Shown: positions 1-7,569, numbered from the stretch's first letter. The stretch: 9,479 bases of DNA from an uncultured Burkholderiales bacterium (GCA_903904635.1 CAIVDH010000089.1:1-9479); one strand, 5' to 3'. Numbers and translations: made by a program. Notes: generated by a model not told the origin, from the letters alone.

Positions 1-1995
1 ACTTCAGTGGGTGAGTTTCATGCGCTAAACGCGAATGGATTGCCGCTTAAAGATGGCGACGTACCTGCACTTGATGCTTTGCAGACCGGAGATTTAATCA
101 TTAATGGCGTAACGATCAATCCTTCGTTAGCGAAAAATGATACGGTCTCACCGCGTACTAACGCTGCTGGCTCAGCCATTGCGATTGCTGCGGCGATCAA
201 TGAACAGACCAAACTTACTGGTGTAAGTGCTGTACCTAACAAAAACGTTATGAACGGCACGACAGTCGATATAGAGACAACCGGCGGTTTAGTTGGCTCA
301 GCAGTGATTAACGGCTGGAAAACACCTGACGTTACGACAGTGCAAAGTAATACACGTGAAACGCGTGCTGCGATGGTTGCTGCCGTTAACTCGATCACTG
401 ATAAAACTGGCGTAAAAGCTATTGATACCGGTGACGATACCTTGGGTATCAAACTCGAAGCAGCAGATGGTCGCAACATTGAAGTGAGAGTGTCTGGTGA
501 ATTGATTGATGCTACCACTGACCCTGTTACAAACTATGTCGGCTTACGTCCAGGAATACAAGCTAGTACATATTCGCTGGAAGCCAAGGTCGATGGAAAA
601 GTCGAACTTACCCAGCAAGATGGCAAAGATATTTCTCGAGCTCGTATTTTGGCTGGTGAGTATACGCAAAATGTATCGAAGCAAATTACCGCACCTCTTA
701 GTAAAACAATTGCTGCTGGCGAGACTATCCCTTTCTTAAACGAAGGTGATCTTAAAATTAATGGCATCGCAATACCTGCCAGCACAGCAGAGAATGATTT
801 ATTGTCGGCTACAACCAATACCGGTAAGCCTGGTGCCAGTGCGATTGCGATTGCAGCGGCAATTAACTCGCAATCATCATTGACGGGTGTACAGGCAAAA
901 GCGGTAGGTGGCGTGATTACCGGCACAGCCCTGGCTACGCCTGTTCCTGATCCGCTTGCTGCAGAACCTACGGATGCAGATTTTTATGTGAACGGCAAGA
1001 CTATCACGATTAATTTTGGGGCTGCTCCTAGCTACTCAGTTGACGGCGATGAGCCTATCCTGTTTGATTTCGACCCCATACCGGATAGCTACAAAGAGTC
1101 CGGCACACGTATGGAATTTTTATCAGCGGCGTTATCCCAGGCGTTGGGGGGAGAAAAGATTGATGTATCAGTTTCAGGTAACAATCTGAGCTTTAATTCA
1201 GTCGATGGCAGAAATCTTTCAGTTGCATTTGTTACGGGAAGTTCTGGCGCATTGACCGAAGCCGATTTCGGCTTGACTGGATTTGCTGCCACTTCCGCTG
1301 AAGTCACAGCGGGCAATGTAGCGACCCAATACGGTCGTGTCGAACTCGCTGCAGTCAGCCCAAGTTTTGAAGACCCGGCGCTTTATGGCTCTAGTCCTGT
1401 ATTGCTACCATTCTCTGGTGGCCCTGGACATCCGCCACACGATAGCTTTACCTTAGAAACCGGCGCCAATGGCACATCCGGTAACTTCGAAAAACTAGGC
1501 TTTACCGCAGGTACCTTTGGCGGCGAAGTAAAAGATGCGGATCTGAAGATGCTGCCGCCGCAAACTGGACGTTTGTATTTCCAGGTAGGTGCCAGTGCCA
1601 ATCAGACCATCACCATAGACTTTGCTGACTTTGGTAAAAATGGACCGATCACGAACAAGATCACCAGCGACGTCGATGACAAGGTAAAAACGATCAAGAT
1701 CGATACCTCGGCATCAGCAACAGCAGTGCTTGCCAGCCTTGACGAAGCGATGGACAAAGTCAATGCCACGCGTGCAACCATGGGCGCGGTCATGAACCGA
1801 CTGCAATACACGATGGATACGCTGACCAATGTGTCAACGAATTCCGAAGCGTCACGCAGCCAGATTCAAGATGCAGACTACGCATCAGCAAGTACCGAGT
1901 TGGCTAAAACGCAGATCATGCAGCAGGCAGCCACAGCCGTACTGGCGCAGGCAAACATGAGTCAGCAAACGGTGTTGAAACTGTTGCAGGGCTAA
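1..1995 (+). CDS. fliC: Flagellin, C-terminal part (5' end outside window)
   Basis: This is the filament subunit of the flagellum, exported through the flagellar type III system and polymerised outside the cell. The frame is open to base 1, so the GTG at 7 is only an internal valine and the N-terminal D0/D1 domain lies upstream. The last 75 or so residues are a classic flagellin C-terminal D1/D0 helix pair, with the motifs NRLQYTMDTLTNVSTN, SQIQDADYA, KTQIMQQA and VLAQANMSQQTVLKLL. The 590 or so residues before that form a long variable domain. It contains two related segments of the flagellin IN-motif kind (bases 79-267 and 733-930), both following the pattern GDLxINGxxI, ND, SAIAIAAAIN, LTGV. 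A flagellin-type block ending KVELTQQDGKDIS lies between them. With at least 664 visible residues, plus an N-terminal domain not seen, it is much longer than the roughly 500 residues of enteric flagellin. Family assignment is secure from the C-terminus; whether it is the only flagellin cannot be told. Confidence 0.92.
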   Translation, partial: TSVGEFHALNANGLPLKDGDVPALDALQTGDLIINGVTINPSLAKNDTVSPRTNAAGSAIAIAAAINEQTKLTGVSAVPNKNVMNGTTVDIETTGGLVGSAVINGWKTPDVTTVQSNTRETRAAMVAAVNSITDKTGVKAIDTGDDTLGIKLEAADGRNIEVRVSGELIDATTDPVTNYVGLRPGIQASTYSLEAKVDGKVELTQQDGKDISRARILAGEYTQNVSKQITAPLSKTIAAGETIPFLNEGDLKINGIAIPASTAENDLLSATTNTGKPGASAIAIAAAINSQSSLTGVQAKAVGGVITGTALATPVPDPLAAEPTDADFYVNGKTITINFGAAPSYSVDGDEPILFDFDPIPDSYKESGTRMEFLSAALSQALGGEKIDVSVSGNNLSFNSVDGRNLSVAFVTGSSGALTEADFGLTGFAATSAEVTAGNVATQYGRVELAAVSPSFEDPALYGSSPVLLPFSGGPGHPPHDSFTLETGANGTSGNFEKLGFTAGTFGGEVKDADLKMLPPQTGRLYFQVGASANQTITIDFADFGKNGPITNKITSDVDDKVKTIKIDTSASATAVLASLDEAMDKVNATRATMGAVMNRLQYTMDTLTNVSTNSEASRSQIQDADYASASTELAKTQIMQQAATAVLAQANMSQQTVLKLLQG

Positions 1996-2095
1996 TTTTT
2001 TAGATAATTAAAATTTAGCCCAGTAACTGCGAACTACCGCGATTAATCGAAACGTGAACAGACTATGACAAAATACGCTGTGTATTCATCGTCAT

Positions 2096-2100
2096 GGGAG
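2096..2100 (+). promoter_or_regulatory. Ribosome binding site that decides the start at 2107
   Basis: GGGAG lies six bases before the ATG at 2107. The in-frame upstream ATG at 2065 has no comparable purine-rich site, so the shorter protein is preferred. Confidence 0.6.
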
Positions 2101-2106
2101 CTCACG

Positions 2107-2343
2107 ATGTTAGAAAAAGATAATCGCCACCGTGTTTTGGTACGGTTGCTACGTATTGTCTTAATCGTTGCTGCTTTGTTTTTGCTGCTGATCGGGTTGC
2201 ATCCCGAACGCTTTTTGCCGACCGATGTGAGCTTTGCAGATTTTTTGCAAGGGCTGCTAGGATCCGCCATCCTTTCCGGGGTGTTGGCCGCTGCCATTTA
2301 CCGGGCCTGGCAAGATCGTAAAAACAAGCGTAATAAAAAATGA
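2107..2343 (+). CDS. Small two-helix inner-membrane protein, function unknown
   Basis: The 78-residue product is not recognised as a named family. It has a basic N-terminus (KDNRHRVLVR), a hydrophobic helix at about residues 14-31 and a second at about 46-65. The second helix is rich in small residues (GLLGSAILSGVLAAAIY). A short loop with HPERFLPTD separates them, and the C-terminus is strongly basic (RKNKRNKK). This suggests a small helical-hairpin membrane protein with both ends in the cytoplasm, by the positive-inside rule. The start at 2107 is chosen over the in-frame ATG at 2065 because of a good ribosome binding site. Its stop overlaps the next start by four bases (ATGA), so it is very probably the first gene of a three-gene unit. 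No promoter or clear terminator was seen in the 111 bases after the flagellin stop. Confidence 0.7.
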   Translation: MLEKDNRHRVLVRLLRIVLIVAALFLLLIGLHPERFLPTDVSFADFLQGLLGSAILSGVLAAAIYRAWQDRKNKRNKK

Positions 2344-2576
2344 ATTCTTCAGACCAGACTGATGCAAACGGCGCGCCTAATTGCTGGCGTTGCAAATACT
2401 TCGCAGTCAGCTGGGATCCTGCCCAACCCTATGCGTGCAATCTGATGGGCTTTAAAAGCCGCATTTCGCCCGCCTTAGAGGTTTTGCGTGCAGATGGCAG
2501 ACGTTGCATGGGCTTTAGCCCTAAAAACGCGCCAGTTACGAATACGTCTACTAAAGGGCGTGGAGTAATCGTATGA
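2340..2576 (+). CDS. Small four-cysteine protein, conserved hypothetical type
   Basis: The 78-residue product has four cysteines: a CWRC pair at residues 15 and 18, then C33 and C56. Around them lie aromatic and basic motifs (KYFAVSWDP, PYACNLMGFKS, DGRRCMGF). The spacing suggests a small metal-binding (zinc-ribbon or similar) fold, but no ligand can be proved. I recall similar short Cys proteins with a WDP..PY.C..GFKS core in proteobacterial genomes, without an established function. It starts within an ATGA overlap with the upstream gene and ends in another ATGA overlap with the Sel1 gene. There is no ribosome site of its own, which fits translational coupling. The last 20 or so residues look disordered. 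Both the overlaps and the regular cysteine motifs support a real gene. Confidence 0.75.
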   Translation: MNSSDQTDANGAPNCWRCKYFAVSWDPAQPYACNLMGFKSRISPALEVLRADGRRCMGFSPKNAPVTNTSTKGRGVIV

Positions 2577-3289
2577 CTATGTCCCGCTTCCCGATTTTTT
2601 TCCTGCTTCTGATTAATTTGCTTTTGCTGGCAATGCCTGCGCAGGCAGATATCACCATTGCCATGAAGGCAATAGAACGCGGTCACTATGCGACGGCCGA
2701 GCGCGCATTGCGCAAGCCAGCCGCCAATGGCGATATGCTGGCCCAAAATAATCTCGGTTATCTCTACGAACATGGCTTGGGTGTCGAACAAAGCTACAGT
2801 GAAGCCTTGTCGTGGTATAGCCGTGCAGCAGAAGCTGGGCTGGGCTATGCACAATACAACCTCGCCACGCTCTATCACTATGGACGCGGCGCTTCCAAAA
2901 ACCAATCTGCAGCGCTCGTTTGGTACACCGCAGCGGCCAATTCCAAATTACCGGAAGCCCAATACATGATGGGCGAGTATCAGCGCGAAGGGTGGGGCGG
3001 TAAAAAAGATGCGGCGCTAGCTTTGTCCTGGTATTTGAAAGCGGCCAAACAAGGTCATCCCGGCGCCCAGCTCATGGCCAGTTCGCTCTATCTGTCCGGT
3101 GAAGGATGGCGTATCGAGCCGCAAAAGGCGCTGATCTGGGCTGAGCTTGCCCGTATTAATGGTGAGCGCCAGGCTGTCATGGTCGTGGCACAGGCTGGTA
3201 AAAAAATTCGTAATAAAGAACAGGTGGCTGAAGCCATGCAGCTTGCCAACGTGTGTTTGCAAAGTGAATATAAAAATTGCCCAGAGTGA
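2573..3289 (+). CDS. Secreted Sel1-repeat (TPR-like) protein
   Basis: The 238-residue product begins with a clear signal peptide: a short N-region, a long leucine-rich core, and a probable cleavage site after AQA at residue 25. The mature protein is probably periplasmic. It then has four Sel1-like repeats of about 36 residues at roughly 53-88, 89-124, 125-160 and 161-197. These show the usual pattern A.YNLG.LY..G.G, then AL.WY..AA..G. Such helical repeats form protein-binding solenoids; the partner cannot be read from the sequence. Two cysteines near the C-terminus (228 and 236) could form a disulfide. A GGAG site seven bases before the ATG at 2573 supports this start, which overlaps the stop of the cysteine protein by four bases. 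Its place between flagellin and a flagellar regulator makes a motility role possible (in several bacteria Sel1/TPR proteins serve motility or envelope assembly), but this is only inferred from position. Confidence 0.88.
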   Translation: MTMSRFPIFFLLLINLLLLAMPAQADITIAMKAIERGHYATAERALRKPAANGDMLAQNNLGYLYEHGLGVEQSYSEALSWYSRAAEAGLGYAQYNLATLYHYGRGASKNQSAALVWYTAAANSKLPEAQYMMGEYQREGWGGKKDAALALSWYLKAAKQGHPGAQLMASSLYLSGEGWRIEPQKALIWAELARINGERQAVMVVAQAGKKIRNKEQVAEAMQLANVCLQSEYKNCPE

Positions 3290-3380
3290 TATGGATTTCT
3301 CAACAAATGTTGGTTAATACTGGTCAGTCCTTAGTCATAAATAGGTAAAAAGAAAACTTTTACGCATGCGATGAACATTG

Positions 3381-3483
3381 CAAAGTCACTAGATTCCGGC
3401 CTGCGCCGGAATGACGATAGCTTTTCAGGCGCTTTCCACACTAGCAAAGTCGTTCCGGCGCAGGCCGGAACCCAGTGTCTTTG
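3381..3483. repeat. REPIN-like inverted pair of GC-rich palindromic repeats
   Basis: Two arms of 35 bases (3381-3415 and 3449-3483) are reverse complements with 31 of 35 positions matching. Each arm contains its own perfect palindrome, TTCCGGC-4 bases-GCCGGAA (3394-3411 and 3453-3470). A 33-base spacer separates them. Such inverted doublets of short palindromes are the form of REP doublets/REPINs and of dRS3-type repeats, which are dispersed through many proteobacterial genomes and may be moved by a RAYT transposase in trans. Copy number elsewhere in this genome cannot be seen here. Confidence 0.8.
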
Positions 3484-3490
3484 TTTTTAG
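3453..3490 (+). terminator. Possible transcription terminator formed by the right repeat arm
   Basis: The 7-bp GC-rich stem with a four-base loop at 3453-3470, or the larger hairpin between both arms, is followed by a T-rich run at 3479-3489. This could stop transcripts from the Sel1 unit before the regulator promoter. The ten or so bases between the small stem and the T run make it an imperfect intrinsic terminator. The full-length hairpin, which ends at 3483, fits better. Confidence 0.35.
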
Positions 3491-3587
3491 TTTAAACAGC
3501 GTTCAACATTAACTGACTGGCGCAGGCCAAAGATCAAAGTCGTTATTTCCCACGCCGTCCCCTGTCGAATTTTCGTCTCTATCAGCC

Positions 3588-3602
3588 CCGACAACCTGTC
3601 GG
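3588..3602. promoter_or_regulatory. 15-base dyad, candidate enhancer site for a sigma-54 activator
   Basis: CCGACA and TGTCGG flank a three-base centre (ACC), forming a perfect 6+3+6 dyad. Its centre is about 83 bases before the expected transcription start of the sigma-54 promoter, a usual distance for an upstream activator site. The Fis-type helix-turn-helix of the regulator encoded just downstream would bind such a dyad as a dimer. Autoregulation is therefore plausible but inferred. Confidence 0.4.
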
Positions 3603-3651
3603 TAGTCTGATCACCCCTCTCAAAACCCGCATGTTTCCTCACTGAAATCGT

Positions 3652-3667
3652 TGGCACGAGGATTGCT
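3652..3667 (+). promoter_or_regulatory. Sigma-54 (RpoN) -24/-12 promoter for the regulator-fliEF operon
   Basis: TGGCACG, four bases, then TTGCT match the full RpoN consensus. GG at 3653-3654 and GC at 3665-3666 are separated by exactly ten bases. Transcription would start near 3678, about 28 bases before the GTG of the regulator. No other match of this quality was noticed in the window. Confidence 0.88.
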
Positions 3668-3705
3668 GTAGTGAAACCGACAATTGGAATAAAAAGGACT
3701 CCAAA

Positions 3706-5112
3706 GTGACGGCTCTTACAGAAACTTCTCATCCCGCTCTATGGCTGGATCCGCAAAGTGCAGTTGGTACAGAGGAACGTGAGCAACTCGCGCAAGCGGG
3801 TTTGCAACTGCTGCCTGTTACCACGCTAAATGATCTCAAATTAGGTCTGGCTAAAGCCCGTCTGGTCGTCATCAGACTTATGGGTGATACCAGTCTGCTG
3901 GAAGAGGTCAAGAAGCTGACGCAGGCCTTCGGTCACGCGGTACCGGTCTTGTGCAGGGTAGAACGCAATGCGTTAGAACTTGGCGTTGAAGCCATGCGCC
4001 GCGGTGCCTATCATGTGCTGCCGGCGGATGACTGGTCTGCTACATGCTGGCGTAATGCCTTGTCACTGGCGCCGACCAAATCTACCCTGATTTCCAAAAG
4101 CTCCCGCACATTCATTTTTGTTGATCCTGTCAGCCAGCATTTGCTCGAGCTTGCCAAGCGCGTCGCACAAACCCAGGTGTCCGCTTTAGTGGTGGGCCCA
4201 ACGGGTGCCGGTAAAGAAGTATTGGCGCGTGTGCTGCATGATGCCTCGCCACGTTGCAACGGTCCTTTCGTTGCGATGAACTGTGCAGCATTGCCAGAAA
4301 ATTTAATTGAAGATTTATTGTTCGGTCATGAGAAGGGCGCATTTACCGGCGCACTAAAAGAACACCGTGGCCTTTTTGAACAAGCTAACGGTGGCACCAT
4401 CTTCCTGGATGAAATCGCCGAGATGCCGTATCACTTGCAGACCAAGCTCTTGCGCGTACTGCAGGAACGCAAAATCACCCGCTTAGGCGCACAAGCACCG
4501 ATAGATCTGGATGTACGTCTGGTAGCCGCTACCAATAAAGATTTGCGCGAAGCGATTGATAACCGCGAATTCCGCGAAGATTTGTATTTCCGTATCAGCG
4601 CATTCAAATTACGTGTGCCACCACTGCGTGAACGTCCGGGCGACATATTGCCACTGGTTGCGCAATTCCTTACTACCTACGGTCCGCAAGATCGCACCAT
4701 GCAAGTATCACCAGCCGCAGTCGAACTGCTGTTGCAATATCCATGGCCTGGCAATGTACGTGAACTTGAAAACGTTGTGCAGCGTTCACTGGTGTTGTCT
4801 TCAGGCGAAATGATTAATGAATCTGATCTGATGTTTGATGACATGTCACCGCGCAGTAATGTCGCTGAAGTCTCATCACCTATCACCGTCGTACAAAATA
4901 ATGCGCCAGCCTTTCCGATTTTTAGCGGCGGTGATCAGATTGATTTGTCGAGCGCAGTAAAGAGCAGCGAATATCAGGTCATTATGGCCGCGTTGGAATC
5001 AACCAGCAGCCGTCTGGAAGCAGCCAAAAAATTGGGTATTAGCCCGCGTTCATTGCGTTACAAAATGGCGCAAATACGTGAACGCAGTGCGCCGCAATTA
5101 TCTGTCGGATAA
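3706..5112 (+). CDS. Sigma-54-dependent flagellar regulator (NtrC/FleQ/FlrC class) with degenerate receiver
   Basis: This 468-residue protein is a bacterial enhancer-binding protein that uses ATP to open RpoN promoters. Residues 1-120 resemble a response-regulator receiver fold, but the third strand reads LVVIRLMG, with Arg57 where the phosphoacceptor Asp would be, so classical phosphorylation is unlikely. The AAA+ domain follows: Walker A GPTGAGKE (164-171), the sigma-54 contact loop GAFTGA (211-216), Walker B GGTIFLDE ending at 235-236, and the arginine-finger segment FREDLYFR (289-296). A linker then leads to a Fis-type helix-turn-helix at about 437-460 (EAAKKLGISPRSLRYKM). The GTG start is supported by AAGGA seven bases upstream. 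The gene sits under a sigma-54 promoter and 18 bases before fliE. That is the place of fleR/flrC in Pseudomonas and Vibrio, yet no sensor kinase is seen beside it, and the receiver is more like FleQ. I therefore give no symbol. Role in flagellar gene control is strongly suggested by position. Confidence 0.92.
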   Translation: MTALTETSHPALWLDPQSAVGTEEREQLAQAGLQLLPVTTLNDLKLGLAKARLVVIRLMGDTSLLEEVKKLTQAFGHAVPVLCRVERNALELGVEAMRRGAYHVLPADDWSATCWRNALSLAPTKSTLISKSSRTFIFVDPVSQHLLELAKRVAQTQVSALVVGPTGAGKEVLARVLHDASPRCNGPFVAMNCAALPENLIEDLLFGHEKGAFTGALKEHRGLFEQANGGTIFLDEIAEMPYHLQTKLLRVLQERKITRLGAQAPIDLDVRLVAATNKDLREAIDNREFREDLYFRISAFKLRVPPLRERPGDILPLVAQFLTTYGPQDRTMQVSPAAVELLLQYPWPGNVRELENVVQRSLVLSSGEMINESDLMFDDMSPRSNVAEVSSPITVVQNNAPAFPIFSGGDQIDLSSAVKSSEYQVIMAALESTSSRLEAAKKLGISPRSLRYKMAQIRERSAPQLSVG

Positions 5113-5130
5113 ACCCGGAGAGCCTAGATC

Positions 5131-5478
5131 ATGATAGACCGAGTCACCAGCCAGACCAATATCGATTCCATGCTGGCAGCCATACGCCAGTATCAGACAG
5201 ATGCGACGGGTAAAAATACGGCAACCGTATTAACACCACCCGCAACAGAAGTTGGCAAGCCTACGTTTGGTGAAGCAGTTAAGACAGCGATTGTTGATAC
5301 CAACAGTATTCAGCAAGAAGCCAGCAAACTGCGTACTGCCTATGACCGCGGTGAAGATGTGCCACTGACCGATGTGGTGCTGGCAATGCAAAAATCATCA
5401 CTGGCATTTGAAGCCACGCTGCAGATTCGGAACAAAGTATTAAGGGCATACGAAGAAATAATGAACATGCCTGTTTAA
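5131..5478 (+). CDS. fliE: Flagellar hook-basal body protein FliE
   Basis: FliE links the MS ring to the proximal rod and is exported in the earliest stage of flagellar assembly. The 115-residue length is close to the family norm. The C-terminal half carries the FliE signature: FGEAVKTAIVDTN, then DVPLTDVVLAMQKSSLAFEA, then LQIRNKVLRAYEEIMNMPV, which forms the rod-type helix. The first 45 residues are variable and Thr-rich, as is usual. The ATG at 5131 follows a GGAGAG about eight bases upstream. The gene lies 18 bases after the regulator and 60 bases before fliF, and no separate promoter was seen. It is probably transcribed from the sigma-54 promoter at 3652. Confidence 0.95.
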   Translation: MIDRVTSQTNIDSMLAAIRQYQTDATGKNTATVLTPPATEVGKPTFGEAVKTAIVDTNSIQQEASKLRTAYDRGEDVPLTDVVLAMQKSSLAFEATLQIRNKVLRAYEEIMNMPV

Positions 5479-5538
5479 AGCAAAACAGCATTGATTAAAA
5501 AATTTGTATAAAAAGAATTCGTAAAGAGAGAGCAAAAA

Positions 5539-7512
5539 ATGGCTGAAGCAATCATGAACGCAGGCAGTATGCCACCCCAACTGCCACCTGGCACCATGAC
5601 TGGAACAGGTCAACCAGCAGCGGGCAGTATGCCTTTGTCGGCTGCAAATTCAGGCCTACCCGCAAACGCGCCGCAAGGATCAAACGCCCTCTCAGGTGTA
5701 AGTACTGGTGCAATTGCAGTGCGTACCAAGATTGAAGAACTCTTAAAACAGCCGACCATACGTCGTGCGATGCCGCCATTGATTTTGCTGCTGATTCTTT
5801 TGCTGGCAGTCGGCATTTATCAGGCAACACAGACCGTTCCTTATCGCGCCATCATGCCGGGCATGACAGAAAATGATAAGCAAGCTGCAATGGAAGCACT
5901 CAAAGCCGGTGACTTCAAACCTAAGCTGGATTCAAGCAGCGGCCAGATCATGATTGCTGAAGCACGCTATCACGAAGCACGGATTTTTTTGGCAGGGCAG
6001 GGCATACCGAAAGAAGGTCAGCCCATCGGTATGGAGACACTCAAAGACCGTTCATCCATGACTACCAGTCAGTTTATGGAACAGGTAAATTACAACACCG
6101 CCATAGAGCAAGAACTAGCCCGCAGCATCACCCAAATATCTACCATCAAGTCAGCACGCGTACATCTGGCTTTGCCTAAGCAAAGTGTATTTGTACGTGA
6201 TCGCGCAACACCGAAGGCATCGGTCGTGGTTACGCCGCATCAGGGGCGTGGCGTATCGACTTCACAGGTTAAAGCGATTGTTAATTTAGTTTCCTCCAGC
6301 GTGCCTTATCTGACAGCGCAAAACGTATCAGTGGTGGACGATACCGGCAATCTGATGACGGATGAAAATCCGGTTGATGCAGCCATGGGTTTATCAGTCG
6401 CGCAGATGCAGCACAAAATGCGCACTGAAGAACAATATCGTGTTCGTGTCACCGAATTACTGGCACCAGTTGTCGGTGAAAATAATATTCAGTCGCAAGT
6501 CAATTTGACACTAGACTTTAATACCGTTGAAACCACTACCGAAGATTTTGATAATAAAGAAAAAGGTGTCAAGCCACGTTCAGAAGCATTGACCACTGAG
6601 CGTAAATTCAAGCTTGATCCTGAAGGTATACCAGGTGCCCTTACCAATACCCCACCACCGGATGCCAATCTGACTGCCAACACAGACTCGAATGAGAAAA
6701 AGCCGGCTAACAACGAAGTAACGACCACAAAATCTACGCGTAATTTTGAAATGGATCGCGCTGTACGGCATGAGAAAAAATCACAGGGTTCGATAGAGCG
6801 TCTGTCAGTCGCGGTGGTTGTGAATGAGCGTCCGGCACCCTTACCTGCTGATGGCAAAACACCGGCACCTGGCTCTGCACCGACTATTCCCTACACTGCG
6901 CAAGAACTTGATCGTATGTTGAATCTGGTGCGTAGCGCAGTAGGCTACAACGAAGCACGCGGTGACGTTGTGACAGTGGCACCAGCTCGCTTTGAATCAC
7001 AAATCAATTACAACCCTGAAAAATGGTATGAGAACAGCGACATACAAAACTTTATCAAAATTGGTGTCGCCGCTTTAGTCATTATCGTCTTCCTGATTGC
7101 AGTAGTTCGTCCGATGGTTAAGGGTCCGACCATACAGCAGATCATGCCGCCGGTTATCCCACCAGTAGATGAAGCCAAGCTCGCTGCAGATGCTGCTCTG
7201 TTGGCCGCTGCTGCTGAAGTGACTGCCTCTGCTGATGCCGCCGCCGCTGCAGCTGCTGCCGCCGAAGCCGAAGCCGCTGAAGAAGAAGATGAAGATGAGC
7301 TTGCTGAAGATGAGATTGAAATTCATGATGGCGAGACCCTAGACGAACTCAAGGCCAGAATGCAAAGCATGAAACCGAAGAAGCCTACCTTCTCGGCTGA
7401 TATGCTGGACACAGCGAACAGTTATGATGACAAAGTCGCGCTGATCCGTATGCTGGTTTCACAAGAATCGGGTCGCGTAGCGATGGTGTTGAAAAACATG
7501 GTCCGGTCATAA
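5539..7512 (+). CDS. fliF: Flagellar MS-ring protein FliF
   Basis: FliF forms the membrane MS ring that houses the export gate and carries the FliG rotor layer. The 657 residues are long for the family (about 550-570). A Pro/Gly/Ser/Ala-rich N-terminal extension of around 50 residues precedes the usual start region (RTKIEELLKQPTIRRAMP). The first membrane helix lies at about 79-98, followed by the periplasmic ring-building domains (YRAIMPGMTENDKQAAMEAL; QGIPKEGQPIGMETLKDRSS; ARVHLALPKQSVFVRD). The second membrane helix is at about 507-525. The cytoplasmic tail of some 130 residues has an Ala-rich stretch (about 548-585) and an acidic stretch (about 586-603). The FliG-binding segment follows at 615-657 (ADMLDTANSYDDKV, then GRVAMVLKNM). 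An AGAGAGAG site precedes the ATG. The tail is duplicated as a separate reading frame downstream (7570-7779). Identity is certain; the function of the extensions is unknown. Confidence 0.96.
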   Translation: MAEAIMNAGSMPPQLPPGTMTGTGQPAAGSMPLSAANSGLPANAPQGSNALSGVSTGAIAVRTKIEELLKQPTIRRAMPPLILLLILLLAVGIYQATQTVPYRAIMPGMTENDKQAAMEALKAGDFKPKLDSSSGQIMIAEARYHEARIFLAGQGIPKEGQPIGMETLKDRSSMTTSQFMEQVNYNTAIEQELARSITQISTIKSARVHLALPKQSVFVRDRATPKASVVVTPHQGRGVSTSQVKAIVNLVSSSVPYLTAQNVSVVDDTGNLMTDENPVDAAMGLSVAQMQHKMRTEEQYRVRVTELLAPVVGENNIQSQVNLTLDFNTVETTTEDFDNKEKGVKPRSEALTTERKFKLDPEGIPGALTNTPPPDANLTANTDSNEKKPANNEVTTTKSTRNFEMDRAVRHEKKSQGSIERLSVAVVVNERPAPLPADGKTPAPGSAPTIPYTAQELDRMLNLVRSAVGYNEARGDVVTVAPARFESQINYNPEKWYENSDIQNFIKIGVAALVIIVFLIAVVRPMVKGPTIQQIMPPVIPPVDEAKLAADAALLAAAAEVTASADAAAAAAAAAEAEAAEEEDEDELAEDEIEIHDGETLDELKARMQSMKPKKPTFSADMLDTANSYDDKVALIRMLVSQESGRVAMVLKNMVRS

Positions 7513-7569
7513 AACCAGGCTATAAAATTAAGTTAAAAAGTCAGTTCATAACAATTACTGGAAAATAAA

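Larger units (their letters stand above)
3290..3705. other. Intergenic region with repeat pair, dyad and sigma-54 promoter
   Basis: No credible gene is seen in these 416 bases. The left part (3290-3380) is AT-rich without clear structure apart from a weak 5+2+5 hairpin at 3301-3312. The middle (3381-3483) is a REPIN-like inverted repeat pair. The right part holds a 15-base dyad (3588-3602), a -24/-12 promoter (3652-3667) and the ribosome binding site AAGGA at 3694-3698. That site lies seven bases before the GTG start at 3706. Confidence 0.8.

Noticed and set aside
18..518. 166-residue open frame on the minus strand within flagellin
   Set aside because: It mirrors the flagellin coding frame and has no recognisable motif or ribosome site.
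1996..2060. Terminator after the flagellin gene
   Set aside because: Only an AT-rich weak inverted repeat (ATTTT/AAAAT) is present; there is no GC-rich stem before a T run, so a terminator cannot be supported.
2429..2905. 158-residue open frame on the minus strand across the Cys and Sel1 genes
   Set aside because: It is antisense to two coupled genes with clear protein motifs, and no signal or family was seen in its product.
3381..3483. CRISPR repeat or insertion-sequence end
   Set aside because: There are only two copies, in inverted order, with no regular spacers and no transposase frame nearby.
7075..7326. Minus-strand frame with a Gly/Ser-rich product
   Set aside because: The low complexity comes from the Ala/Glu-rich linker of fliF read backwards.
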